From an uncultured Flavobacteriales bacterium (GTDB lineage Bacteria; Bacteroidota; Bacteroidia; Flavobacteriales; BACL11), in assembly GCA_950069165.1 (NCBI GenBank), contig CATMIT010000037.1:1-13303 (forward strand): a stretch of DNA of 13,303 nucleotides, written 5' to 3'. Under the pieces are notes generated by a model. That model had not been told where the DNA came from, did no database searches, and saw nothing but the letters and a program-made list of their open reading frames with translations. Below are positions 7,078 through 13,303 of this stretch, in pieces. Both the position numbers and the translations under genes were made by a program. How positions within the stretch are numbered: the stretch's first letter is position 1; each line of letters begins with the position of its first letter.

Positions 7078-8044
7078 AAGTAATGTCCTCCTATTTAACA
7101 AAATCTTTTTTTTTGGACTGATTGTTGTAATTGCACTCTCCTCTGTATTTCCTTTTTTAAATTGGATGACCTCTTGGTTAGCACTTGTGCTAGGTATCGC
7201 TTTTGCCATACTATTGGGAAATCCATATGAAGGTAAAACTGGAAATATAACTAATAATTTATTAAAAGTTTCAGTTGTTGGTATTGGTTTTGGCTATCCA
7301 ATTTCTGCAATTTCAGAGCTTTCGACTTCCTCTTTTTATTTTGTTGTAATTTTTATTGTTCTAGCGCTAATCATGGGATTTATTATTGGTAAAATATTTA
7401 ATGTTGATGGTAAAATAGCTGATTTAATTACTTCAGGAACATCTATTTGCGGAGCAAGTGCTATTGCCGCTATTTCTTCTGCCATAAAGGCCAATGAAAA
7501 ACAAATTTCAATTGCATTAGGCACTGTGTTTATACTAAGTGCCTCTGGATTAATTATTTTTCCAATTATAGGTGATTATCTAAAATTATCACAACATCAA
7601 TTTGGAGTTTGGGCAGGGCTAACTATTCATGACACGGCTTCATCTATAGGTGCTGCTATTGATTTTGATAAAGATTTTGAGGAAAACTTGGCAGAGAAAG
7701 TGGCTACAATAATAAAGCTAGCAAAAGTATTATTTATTGTTCCCTTAGTTTTGCTGGGGGCTTATTTATATAAAGAAGGGGATAAGAAATTTTCTTTTCC
7801 ATACTTTATTATCTTTTTTCTTTTGGCCATGTTTTTAAATTCAAAATTCCCCGAATTTGATGGCTTTGATACTATTAAAGCTACTGGAAAAAAAGGGCTT
7901 CAAATTAGTCTGTTTTTGATAGGAACTAACCTTTCTATTAAGAATTTAAAAGCTATTGGAATTAAGCCCTTTCTGCACGGACTCTTGCTTTGGATGATGA
8001 TATCGGTAAGTTCGCTTTTAGCGATTCTTCACTTTATAAAATAG
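7070..8044 (+). CDS. YeiH/UPF0324-family integral membrane protein (putative sulfate exporter family)
   Basis: Polytopic inner-membrane protein of the Cons_hypoth698 family. The family is often labelled a putative sulfate exporter, but the transported substrate is not settled. The 324 residues form about ten hydrophobic segments and carry the family hallmarks: SGTSICGASAIAA (122-134), IALGTVFILSASGLIIFP (148-165), GVWAGLTIHDTASSIGAA (179-196) and a C-terminal GLQISLFLIGTNLS (276-289). Length is normal. The start is a TTG at 7070 that overlaps the end of the T9SS cargo gene by eight bases, so translation is probably coupled. An ATG at 7083 is out of frame by one base because of a nine-T tract at 7106-7114; with ten Ts it would be the natural start. 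The next in-frame ATG lies after the first membrane helix and is less likely. The gene ends five bases from the convergent gcvP stop codon. Confidence 0.88.
   Translation: MNKSNVLLFNKIFFFGLIVVIALSSVFPFLNWMTSWLALVLGIAFAILLGNPYEGKTGNITNNLLKVSVVGIGFGYPISAISELSTSSFYFVVIFIVLALIMGFIIGKIFNVDGKIADLITSGTSICGASAIAAISSAIKANEKQISIALGTVFILSASGLIIFPIIGDYLKLSQHQFGVWAGLTIHDTASSIGAAIDFDKDFEENLAEKVATIIKLAKVLFIVPLVLLGAYLYKEGDKKFSFPYFIIFFLLAMFLNSKFPEFDGFDTIKATGKKGLQISLFLIGTNLSIKNLKAIGIKPFLHGLLLWMMISVSSLLAILHFIK
7106..7114 (+). repeat. Nine-T homopolymer that decides the YeiH reading frame
   Basis: The tract follows the ATG at 7083. As sequenced, the ATG frame reads twelve residues (MSSYLTKSFFLD) and stops at 7119-7121. 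Adding a single T joins it in frame to the YeiH sequence (FFFGLIVV). The current nine Ts leave only the TTG at 7070 in frame. Tracts of this length are prone to replication slippage, transcription slippage and sequencing error. Confidence 0.6.
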
Positions 8045-8049
8045 AGCGA

Positions 8050-10935
8050 TTATTTATAATCCTCAATTGGGCCACAGGAGCAATGCAAATTTCTGTCGCC
8101 AAAAGCATCATCTACTCTACGCACTGAAGGCCAAAATTTATTCTCTTTTACATAAGGCAAAGGGAAAACTGCCTTTTCTTTGGAGTAGCTAAATTTCCAA
8201 TTTTCATCTGCTAAACAGAAAATAGTATGTGGAGCGTTTTTTAGCACATTATCCTTGGCATCTACTTCCTTTTTTACTACCTCATCAATTTCTTTTTTAA
8301 TGGATATCATTGCATCACAAAAACGATTTAATTCCGCCAAACTCTCACTTTCTGTTGGCTCAATCATTAAAGTTCCAGGAACAGGAAATGAAACCGTTGG
8401 TGCATGAAAACCATAATCCATCAATCGTTTGGCGATATCTACAACCTCTATTCCTTCTTTTTTAAACGCTCTAAAATCTACAATCATTTCATGAGCAACA
8501 TTTCCATTTTCCCCAGAATACAAAATATCATAATATTTTTCCAATCGGGATTTGATATAATTGGCATTAAGTATTGCTAATGCGGTGGATTTTTTCAAAC
8601 CATCCTTTCCTAACATTTTAATATAAGCATACGATATTACTAAAACCAAAGAGCTTCCCCAAGGAGCTGCTGAAATAGCTGGAATTGCATCCTCCCCTCC
8701 TGTTGTAATAATCGGATTGGACGGTAAAAAATCTTTCAAATGCTCCACCACTCCAATTGGACCAACACCAGGACCACCACCACCATGTGGAATAGCAAAA
8801 GTTTTATGCAGATTCAAATGACAAACATCCGCCCCCACTTTTGCTGGGTTTGTAAAACCAACTTGGGCATTCATATTAGCACCATCCAAATATACTTGCC
8901 CACCATTTTGGTGAATAATTTCTGTAACTTCCATAATAGATTCTTCAAAAACACCATGAGTAGAAGGATAAGTAACCATAAGTGCAGCCAAATTTTCACT
9001 ATGTTCTTTCGCTTTTTTCCTTAGTGCCTCTACATCTATATTTCCATTTTTATCACAAGGGGTAACCACCACTTTCATCCCTGCCATTACTGCTGATGCA
9101 GGATTTGTGCCATGTGCTGAGGAAGGAATTAAACAAATATTTCTATGGCTTTCCCCCCTACTTTTATGATACGCACTTATTACCATCAATCCGGCAAACT
9201 CCCCTTGTGCCCCAGAATTTGGTTGCAGACTCATGGCGTCAAAACCTGTGATTTCGCAAAGCATTTCTTCTAATTCATGAAACATAATATGATAACCTCT
9301 TGCCTGATGGGCAGGGGCGAAAGGATGAAGGTTGCTAAACTCTGCCCAACTTAGTGGAAAAAGCTCAGAAGCAGCATTGAGCTTCATAGTGCAAGAGCCT
9401 AATGGAATCATGGAATGTGTTAGGGATAAGTCTTTATTCTCCAAACTTTTAATATATCGCATCATCCCTGTTTCGCTTTGGTAAGAATTGAAAACTTCAT
9501 GCTCCAAAAAAGTAGATTTCCTGTATAATTTTTCAGGAATTCTCGCCTCCGCTTTGGTATAATCTCCACTTAAAACTTCCTTTATCAAATTGTCGGAATC
9601 GGAATGATTACAGCTTTTGGCAAATACTTTTAAGATATCATTAATGTTCCCAAAATCATCTTTTTCATCAATACTAATAGATAGGGTTTTCTCATCTATA
9701 TAATTGAAATTCATTTTTGCATCCTCTGAAAAGGTGCGAATATTATCCATGGACACATTTCCAATAGAAATATTAAGCGTGTCAAAATAAGTTTTATTGA
9801 GCTGCTGATAACCCAATTGTGTGAGCCCTTCTTCCAAGGTTGCGGTAAGGCAATGTATATTTTTACTAATATTTCTCAGGCCCTCTTTTCCGTGATAAAC
9901 CCCATACATCCCTGCCATTACGGCAAGCAAAACCTGTGCGGTACAAATATTGGAAGTTGCTTTTTCTCTTTTGATGTGCTGCTCTCTGGTTTGTAGAGCC
10001 ATCCGTAATGCCCTGTTTCCATCCGCATCCTTACTTACCCCTATTATTCTTCCAGGAATATTTCTTTTGTATTTTTTATGGGTGGCAAAATAAGCAGCAT
10101 GCGGCCCACCATATCCCATGGGAACGCCAAAGCGCTGGGAAGTTCCTACAACCACATCTGCACCCCACTCTCCTGGAGGAGTAAGCAATGTCAAACTCAG
10201 TAAATCAGCTGTCACAGCAACTGCAATTTCTTGTGCTTTTGCTTTTTCAGTAAGGGAAGAATAGTCAAAAACTCCCCCATCTTTTGCAGGATATTGCAAT
10301 AAAATTCCGAAATAGCTTTCATTTAACTCTAAGGTATTATGGTCGCCAATTTCTAACTGAATGCTCAATGGCTGTGCTCTTGTAATTAGCACATCTATGG
10401 TTTGCGGATAGCAAAGTTCAGAGACAAAAAATTTCAATACAGCATCCTTTTTTTGTTTTCTACTTCTGGCATTATAAAGCATAATCATGGCCTCAGCAGC
10501 AGCAGTTGCTTCATCTAAAAGGGAGGAATTGGCAATCTCCATTGCGGTAAGTTCGCACACCATTGTCTGGTAGTTAAGTAGCGCCTCTAATCTTCCTTGC
10601 GATATTTCTGCCTGATAAGGAGTGTAAGTGGTATACCAACCTGGATTTTCTAAAATATTTCTTTGAATCACACCAGGCAAAATGGTGTTAAAATATCCCA
10701 TCCCAATATAAGATCGGTAATTTTTGTTCTTTTTTGCCAAGCTTTTTATGTGCTCAATATACCTGCTTTCAGTCATTGCTATTGGCAAGTTTAGTTCTTG
10801 CTTCAATCTTATTTGCTCAGGGATAGTATCCGTAATTAATTCTTCCACTGAATTATAAGAAATAGCCGATAACATTTCTTTTATTTCTGCATTTCCCGAA
10901 CCAATATGTCTATCAACAAAGGTGTATTTTGACAT
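8050..10935 (-). CDS. gcvP: Glycine dehydrogenase (aminomethyl-transferring), glycine cleavage system P-protein
   Basis: PLP enzyme that decarboxylates glycine and passes the aminomethyl group to the lipoyl arm of the H-protein, feeding one-carbon units to tetrahydrofolate. The 961-residue length matches the single-chain homodimeric P-protein, with both halves fused. The N-terminal half has SYIGMGYFNTILPGVIQRN (75-93), the YTPYQAEISQGRLEALLNYQ region (105-124) and DEATAAAEAM (141-150). The C-terminal half has MIPLGSCTMKLN (509-520), SAHGTNPASA (607-616) and the PLP-binding Lys711 in LNLHKTFAIPHGGGGPG, followed by GEDAIPAISAAPWGSS. The C-terminus ends with the usual conserved Cys pair (HCSCGP, 951-956). 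The ATG at 10935 gives the expected MSKYTFVDRHIGSG start. It stands alone; gcvT and gcvH are not in the window. No glycine riboswitch fits in the 101-base upstream gap. Confidence 0.98.
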   Translation of the reverse strand: MSKYTFVDRHIGSGNAEIKEMLSAISYNSVEELITDTIPEQIRLKQELNLPIAMTESRYIEHIKSLAKKNKNYRSYIGMGYFNTILPGVIQRNILENPGWYTTYTPYQAEISQGRLEALLNYQTMVCELTAMEIANSSLLDEATAAAEAMIMLYNARSRKQKKDAVLKFFVSELCYPQTIDVLITRAQPLSIQLEIGDHNTLELNESYFGILLQYPAKDGGVFDYSSLTEKAKAQEIAVAVTADLLSLTLLTPPGEWGADVVVGTSQRFGVPMGYGGPHAAYFATHKKYKRNIPGRIIGVSKDADGNRALRMALQTREQHIKREKATSNICTAQVLLAVMAGMYGVYHGKEGLRNISKNIHCLTATLEEGLTQLGYQQLNKTYFDTLNISIGNVSMDNIRTFSEDAKMNFNYIDEKTLSISIDEKDDFGNINDILKVFAKSCNHSDSDNLIKEVLSGDYTKAEARIPEKLYRKSTFLEHEVFNSYQSETGMMRYIKSLENKDLSLTHSMIPLGSCTMKLNAASELFPLSWAEFSNLHPFAPAHQARGYHIMFHELEEMLCEITGFDAMSLQPNSGAQGEFAGLMVISAYHKSRGESHRNICLIPSSAHGTNPASAVMAGMKVVVTPCDKNGNIDVEALRKKAKEHSENLAALMVTYPSTHGVFEESIMEVTEIIHQNGGQVYLDGANMNAQVGFTNPAKVGADVCHLNLHKTFAIPHGGGGPGVGPIGVVEHLKDFLPSNPIITTGGEDAIPAISAAPWGSSLVLVISYAYIKMLGKDGLKKSTALAILNANYIKSRLEKYYDILYSGENGNVAHEMIVDFRAFKKEGIEVVDIAKRLMDYGFHAPTVSFPVPGTLMIEPTESESLAELNRFCDAMISIKKEIDEVVKKEVDAKDNVLKNAPHTIFCLADENWKFSYSKEKAVFPLPYVKENKFWPSVRRVDDAFGDRNLHCSCGPIEDYK

Positions 10936-10951
10936 CCGTTAAAATTTTGAG

Positions 10952-10959
10952 CAAAATTA
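10952..10959 (-). promoter_or_regulatory. Putative -7 promoter element (TAATTTTG) for gcvP
   Basis: On the minus strand this reads TAATTTTG, a perfect match to the Bacteroidota TAnnTTTG element, 16 bases upstream of the gcvP ATG. That implies a very short leader of about 10 bases. No TTG occurs at the usual 17-23 base spacing upstream, so support comes from the -7 box and its position only. Confidence 0.35.
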
Positions 10960-11018
10960 CACATTGCCTCAATAATAAGTATAGATTTAGTAAAGAAAAA
11001 AGAAGCCTATTTTTTCAC

Positions 11019-11026
11019 TATTTTTG
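11019..11026 (+). promoter_or_regulatory. Putative -7 promoter element (TATTTTTG) for the UbiA-like gene
   Basis: TATTTTTG matches TAnnTTTG exactly and ends ten bases before the ATG at 11037, implying a leader of only a few bases. No -33 TTG is visible at the accepted spacing. Together with the opposite-facing box at 10952-10959 it would make the 101-base gap a divergent promoter region for gcvP and the kynurenine-side genes. Confidence 0.35.
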
Positions 11027-11036
11027 AAACAGAATT

Positions 11037-11855
11037 ATGTCATTAAAACGCTTTTTTCAATTTTTCAATTTTAGCAATATTTTTGTTGCTTTTTGTGTGC
11101 TATCCCTCACTGTAAGTTCGGAAGTTTTGTTAGATACTGCCAACTACACAATCAGTCAGTTTGTGTTTTTTGCAACCCTTTTTACTTATAATTTTCAAAG
11201 AGTTATAAAGTTTAAACAAAGGGAGAAACATCTGCAAAAAGAGTCGCAAGAAAATAATAAGATTAGCACATATCTTATCATGATTACTGGTGGAATAATG
11301 AGTGCTTATCACTTTTATTATTTTCAAACAAATACCCAGATTGCAATTATTTTTTCTGGAATTTTATCTGTTTTGTACCCTTTCGGAATTCGAAAAATAC
11401 CTTTTTCTAAAATTTTTATTATTGCATTAATTTGGACTATTAGCAGCATGTTTTTACTAGTTTTAGAAAATAATATTCTTATTAATCAAAATATAATTTT
11501 ACATTTAATTGCACGATTTCTATTTGTTTTTGCCATTACTATCCCATTTGATATACGGGATTTAAAATTTGATGATAAAAAGATGAAAACAATTCCTATT
11601 GTTTTTGGAGAGAGAAAAGCAAGATTGATTGGGCTAATGGCTTTGTTTTTTGCTGAGATTATAACTATTGTGCAATTGCTTCATTTTAGCCTACCGTATC
11701 ATCATTTAATAGCACTTATTTGTATTTTCTTTTTATCCGCCATACTTATCATTAAATCTACACAAGATAAAACGGCAATATATTTCTCTTTTTGGGTGGA
11801 ATCTTTAAGTATTTACTACTATCTCTTTTTAATACTTTCTACTTTGTTGTTCTAA
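11037..11855 (+). CDS. UbiA-like integral membrane protein, probable divergent prenyltransferase homologue
   Basis: A 272-residue, very hydrophobic protein with about seven to nine predicted membrane segments, a common layout for the UbiA superfamily (aromatic or lipid prenyltransferases). The N-terminus FFQFFNFSNIFVAF resembles the family's first-helix region. A loop at 168-189 reads TIPFDIRDLKFDDKKMKTIPIVFG, which matches the second Asp-rich motif (D172, D175, D179, D180) and the following T-x-P-x-x-x-G. At the place of the first NDxxD motif the sequence is TYNFQRVIKFKQRE (50-63), without the expected Asp residues. Catalysis in the usual way is therefore doubtful, and the substrate is unknown. 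The gene is especially AT-rich. It is followed after 39 bases by the tryptophan dioxygenase gene on the same strand, possibly in one transcript. Confidence in the superfamily is moderate; confidence in activity is low. Confidence 0.65.
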   Translation: MSLKRFFQFFNFSNIFVAFCVLSLTVSSEVLLDTANYTISQFVFFATLFTYNFQRVIKFKQREKHLQKESQENNKISTYLIMITGGIMSAYHFYYFQTNTQIAIIFSGILSVLYPFGIRKIPFSKIFIIALIWTISSMFLLVLENNILINQNIILHLIARFLFVFAITIPFDIRDLKFDDKKMKTIPIVFGERKARLIGLMALFFAEIITIVQLLHFSLPYHHLIALICIFFLSAILIIKSTQDKTAIYFSFWVESLSIYYYLFLILSTLLF

Positions 11856-11894
11856 ATCATATGCTTACTTTTACTGCATAATAAATTTTACAGT

Positions 11895-12986
11895 ATGTCA
11901 GAAAAAACAGTATCCGTACATTATATAAATTACTTGCAGCTAGATAAGGTTTTGGATGCACAAGAGTTGATTAGTAAAAAAGAGGGGAATGCCGCACATG
12001 AAGAAATGCTCTTTATTATCATTCATCAGACTTATGAGCTATGGTTCAAACAGATGCTGCATGAAATAGATTCGGTAATGGATTTGTTCCGAAAAGATAA
12101 AATTGACGAAAGTAATGTTGGCATTGTTGTAAGAAGAATGGATAGGGTAAATAAAATTATGACTACCCTAGTTGGGCAGTTGGATATTTTAGAAACCATG
12201 ACTTCTTTGGACTTTTTAGATTTCCGTCATCACCTCTCACCAGCTTCCGGATTTCAATCTCACCAATTCCGAAAGTTAGAAGTAATGTTAGGTCTTAAAA
12301 TAGAAAAAAGACATCAGTTTGGAGGTTGCCCTTATCACAGCCAATTTGAAGGAGAAAAGAAAGCCGAAATTCTGCATTTGGAAGAAAGCGATTCGCTTTT
12401 TACTTTGGTGGAAAAATGGTTGGAAAGAATTCCATTTTTAAATATGGAAGGATTTGATTTTACCCAAAAATATGAACAGGCCGTAAATAAAATGTTAAAA
12501 AAAGAAATTTCTTCTATCCAAAACTCTCCTCTTTTAACAGAGGAGGATAAAGCACTCAGAATAAGAATGATTGATGAAAACAGAAAATACTTTGAAAGAG
12601 TATTGGACGAAAATGTCCATAATGAAGCCATTAAAAATGGGGAAACCACTCTTTCTTACAAAGCAACTATGTCGGCACTACTGATAAATTTATATCGTGA
12701 CCAGCCGATTTTGCATTTGCCTTATCAGTTCCTAAGATCTTTGGTGGAATTAGACCATAAAATTGCAACTTGGAGGTTTAGGCACGTACAAATGGTAGAA
12801 AAAATGTTAGGACAAAAAATTGGAACGGGAGGAAGTTCAGGGCAAGAATATTTAAAACAAACAGTGGACAAACACAAACTATTTACCGATTTGGCAAACA
12901 TCTCTACTTTAATGATTTCTCGCTCTTACTTGCCGGAATTACCCAAAAACATTAAGGATACTTTAGGATTTAATTATAAGAAATAA
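11895..12986 (+). CDS. kynA: Tryptophan 2,3-dioxygenase
   Basis: Cytosolic heme enzyme that opens the indole ring of L-tryptophan to N-formylkynurenine, the first step of the kynurenine route to NAD or to catabolism. The 363-residue protein has EEMLFIIIHQTYELWFKQML (36-55) with the active-site His44, then SPASGFQSHQFRKLE (115-129) whose Arg126 fits the residue that binds the substrate carboxylate, then WRFRHVQMVEKMLG (293-306) with the proximal heme ligand His297, and GTGGSSGQEYL (310-320), the family's most conserved loop. The first half is clearly TDO and not indoleamine dioxygenase. A stretch at about 140-250 is longer than in the compact Xanthomonas-type enzyme and closer to the length of animal TDO. 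The gene following it starts one base after the stop codon, so the two are probably co-translated. kynU, kmo and formamidase genes are not in view. Confidence 0.96.
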   Translation: MSEKTVSVHYINYLQLDKVLDAQELISKKEGNAAHEEMLFIIIHQTYELWFKQMLHEIDSVMDLFRKDKIDESNVGIVVRRMDRVNKIMTTLVGQLDILETMTSLDFLDFRHHLSPASGFQSHQFRKLEVMLGLKIEKRHQFGGCPYHSQFEGEKKAEILHLEESDSLFTLVEKWLERIPFLNMEGFDFTQKYEQAVNKMLKKEISSIQNSPLLTEEDKALRIRMIDENRKYFERVLDENVHNEAIKNGETTLSYKATMSALLINLYRDQPILHLPYQFLRSLVELDHKIATWRFRHVQMVEKMLGQKIGTGGSSGQEYLKQTVDKHKLFTDLANISTLMISRSYLPELPKNIKDTLGFNYKK

Positions 12987-12987
12987 A

Positions 12988-13303
12988 ATGAACTTAAACT
13001 TAAAAAATAAAAATGCAATTGTTTGCGGTAGTACCCAAGGAATTGGAGAAGCATCCGCAATTCAGTTGGCAAAACTAGGAGCAAATGTTACCCTTATTGC
13101 CCGAAACGAAAGCAAACTATTGGATGTACTAAATGACTTAGATACTTCAAAAGGTCAAACCCATTCTTTTTTGTGTATTGATTTTAGCAATCCGGAAGTT
13201 TTGAAAAAAGAGGTAGAAACCTTAAAAGGAACTTATCATATTTTGGTAAACAATACCGGTGGCCCTGCAGAAGGCCCAATTGCGGATGCAAAAACAACTG
13301 CTT
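12988..13303 (+). CDS. Short-chain dehydrogenase/reductase (SDR family), N-terminal 105 residues, C-terminus beyond window
   Basis: NAD(P)-dependent oxidoreductase with a Rossmann fold. Translation from the ATG at 12988 begins MNLNLKNKNAIVCGSTQGIG. The dinucleotide-binding glycine motif is GSTQGIG (14-20). Arg39 in LIARN and the Asp65 region (CIDFSNPE) fit a classical SDR with probable NADP preference, and NNTGGP (88-93) is the variant of the NNAG motif seen in one group of FabG-like SDRs. The Tyr-x-x-x-Lys catalytic motif would lie beyond the window edge. The start codon is one base after the kynA stop (TAAAATG), the same junction style as the oxidoreductase-peptidase pair at 2880. A role beside tryptophan catabolism is inferred from position only; the substrate is unknown. 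Confidence 0.9.
   Translation, partial: MNLNLKNKNAIVCGSTQGIGEASAIQLAKLGANVTLIARNESKLLDVLNDLDTSKGQTHSFLCIDFSNPEVLKKEVETLKGTYHILVNNTGGPAEGPIADAKTTA

Noticed and set aside
10936..11036. Possible glycine riboswitch upstream of gcvP
   Set aside because: The gap is only 101 bases, very AT-rich, shared with a divergent gene, and shows no paired-aptamer structure; the predicted leader is about ten bases.
12335..12649. Minus-strand open frame of 104 codons
   Set aside because: It is antisense to the conserved body of tryptophan 2,3-dioxygenase and its sequence looks like a reverse-frame artefact.

Overview
The window reads as ordinary chromosome of a low-GC member of the Bacteroidota, most likely a Flavobacteriales-type marine or free-living bacterium. 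This rests on the strong AT bias, a secreted protein with a type IX secretion (T9SS) C-terminal sorting domain, the near absence of Shine-Dalgarno sequences, and several perfect matches to the Bacteroidota -7 promoter element TAnnTTTG. I see no rRNA, tRNA, CRISPR array, insertion sequence or phage gene. No gene-free stretch exceeds about 130 bases. Species cannot be fixed from the sequence alone.

Left block, minus strand (about 3451 down to 1): a tightly packed set of a flavodoxin-fold NAD(P)H oxidoreductase, a dipeptidyl peptidase IV (1-base gap) and a proton-coupled oligopeptide transporter (45-base gap, cut by the window edge). The last two form an obvious peptide-use pair: DPP IV releases dipeptides outside the cytoplasm and the POT carrier can import them. 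Divergent from this block is a GlcD/D-lactate-dehydrogenase-type FAD oxidase (to 4901), with a good promoter match in the short divergent gap.

Middle block, plus strand (5029-8044): a 682-residue T9SS cargo protein (signal peptide, Cys-containing beta domain, CARDB-like domain, propeller-like core, type-A sorting domain), overlapped by 8 bases by a YeiH-family membrane protein. The YeiH start depends on a nine-T tract: as sequenced only a TTG start is in frame, while one extra T would bring an ATG into frame. YeiH converges with gcvP, the full-length single-chain glycine decarboxylase P-protein on the minus strand, with only 5 bases between the two stop codons.

Right block, plus strand (11037 to the window end): a UbiA-like membrane protein that seems to lack the first Asp-rich motif, then a tryptophan 2,3-dioxygenase, then (1-base gap) the start of a short-chain dehydrogenase cut by the window edge. 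The dioxygenase is the entry enzyme of the kynurenine pathway, for tryptophan breakdown or NAD synthesis.

I found no clear previously undescribed system. The points most worth a second look are the poly-T switch at the YeiH start, the His/Asp-rich core of the T9SS protein and its coupling to YeiH, the inverted repeat in that operon's leader, and the degenerate UbiA-like protein.
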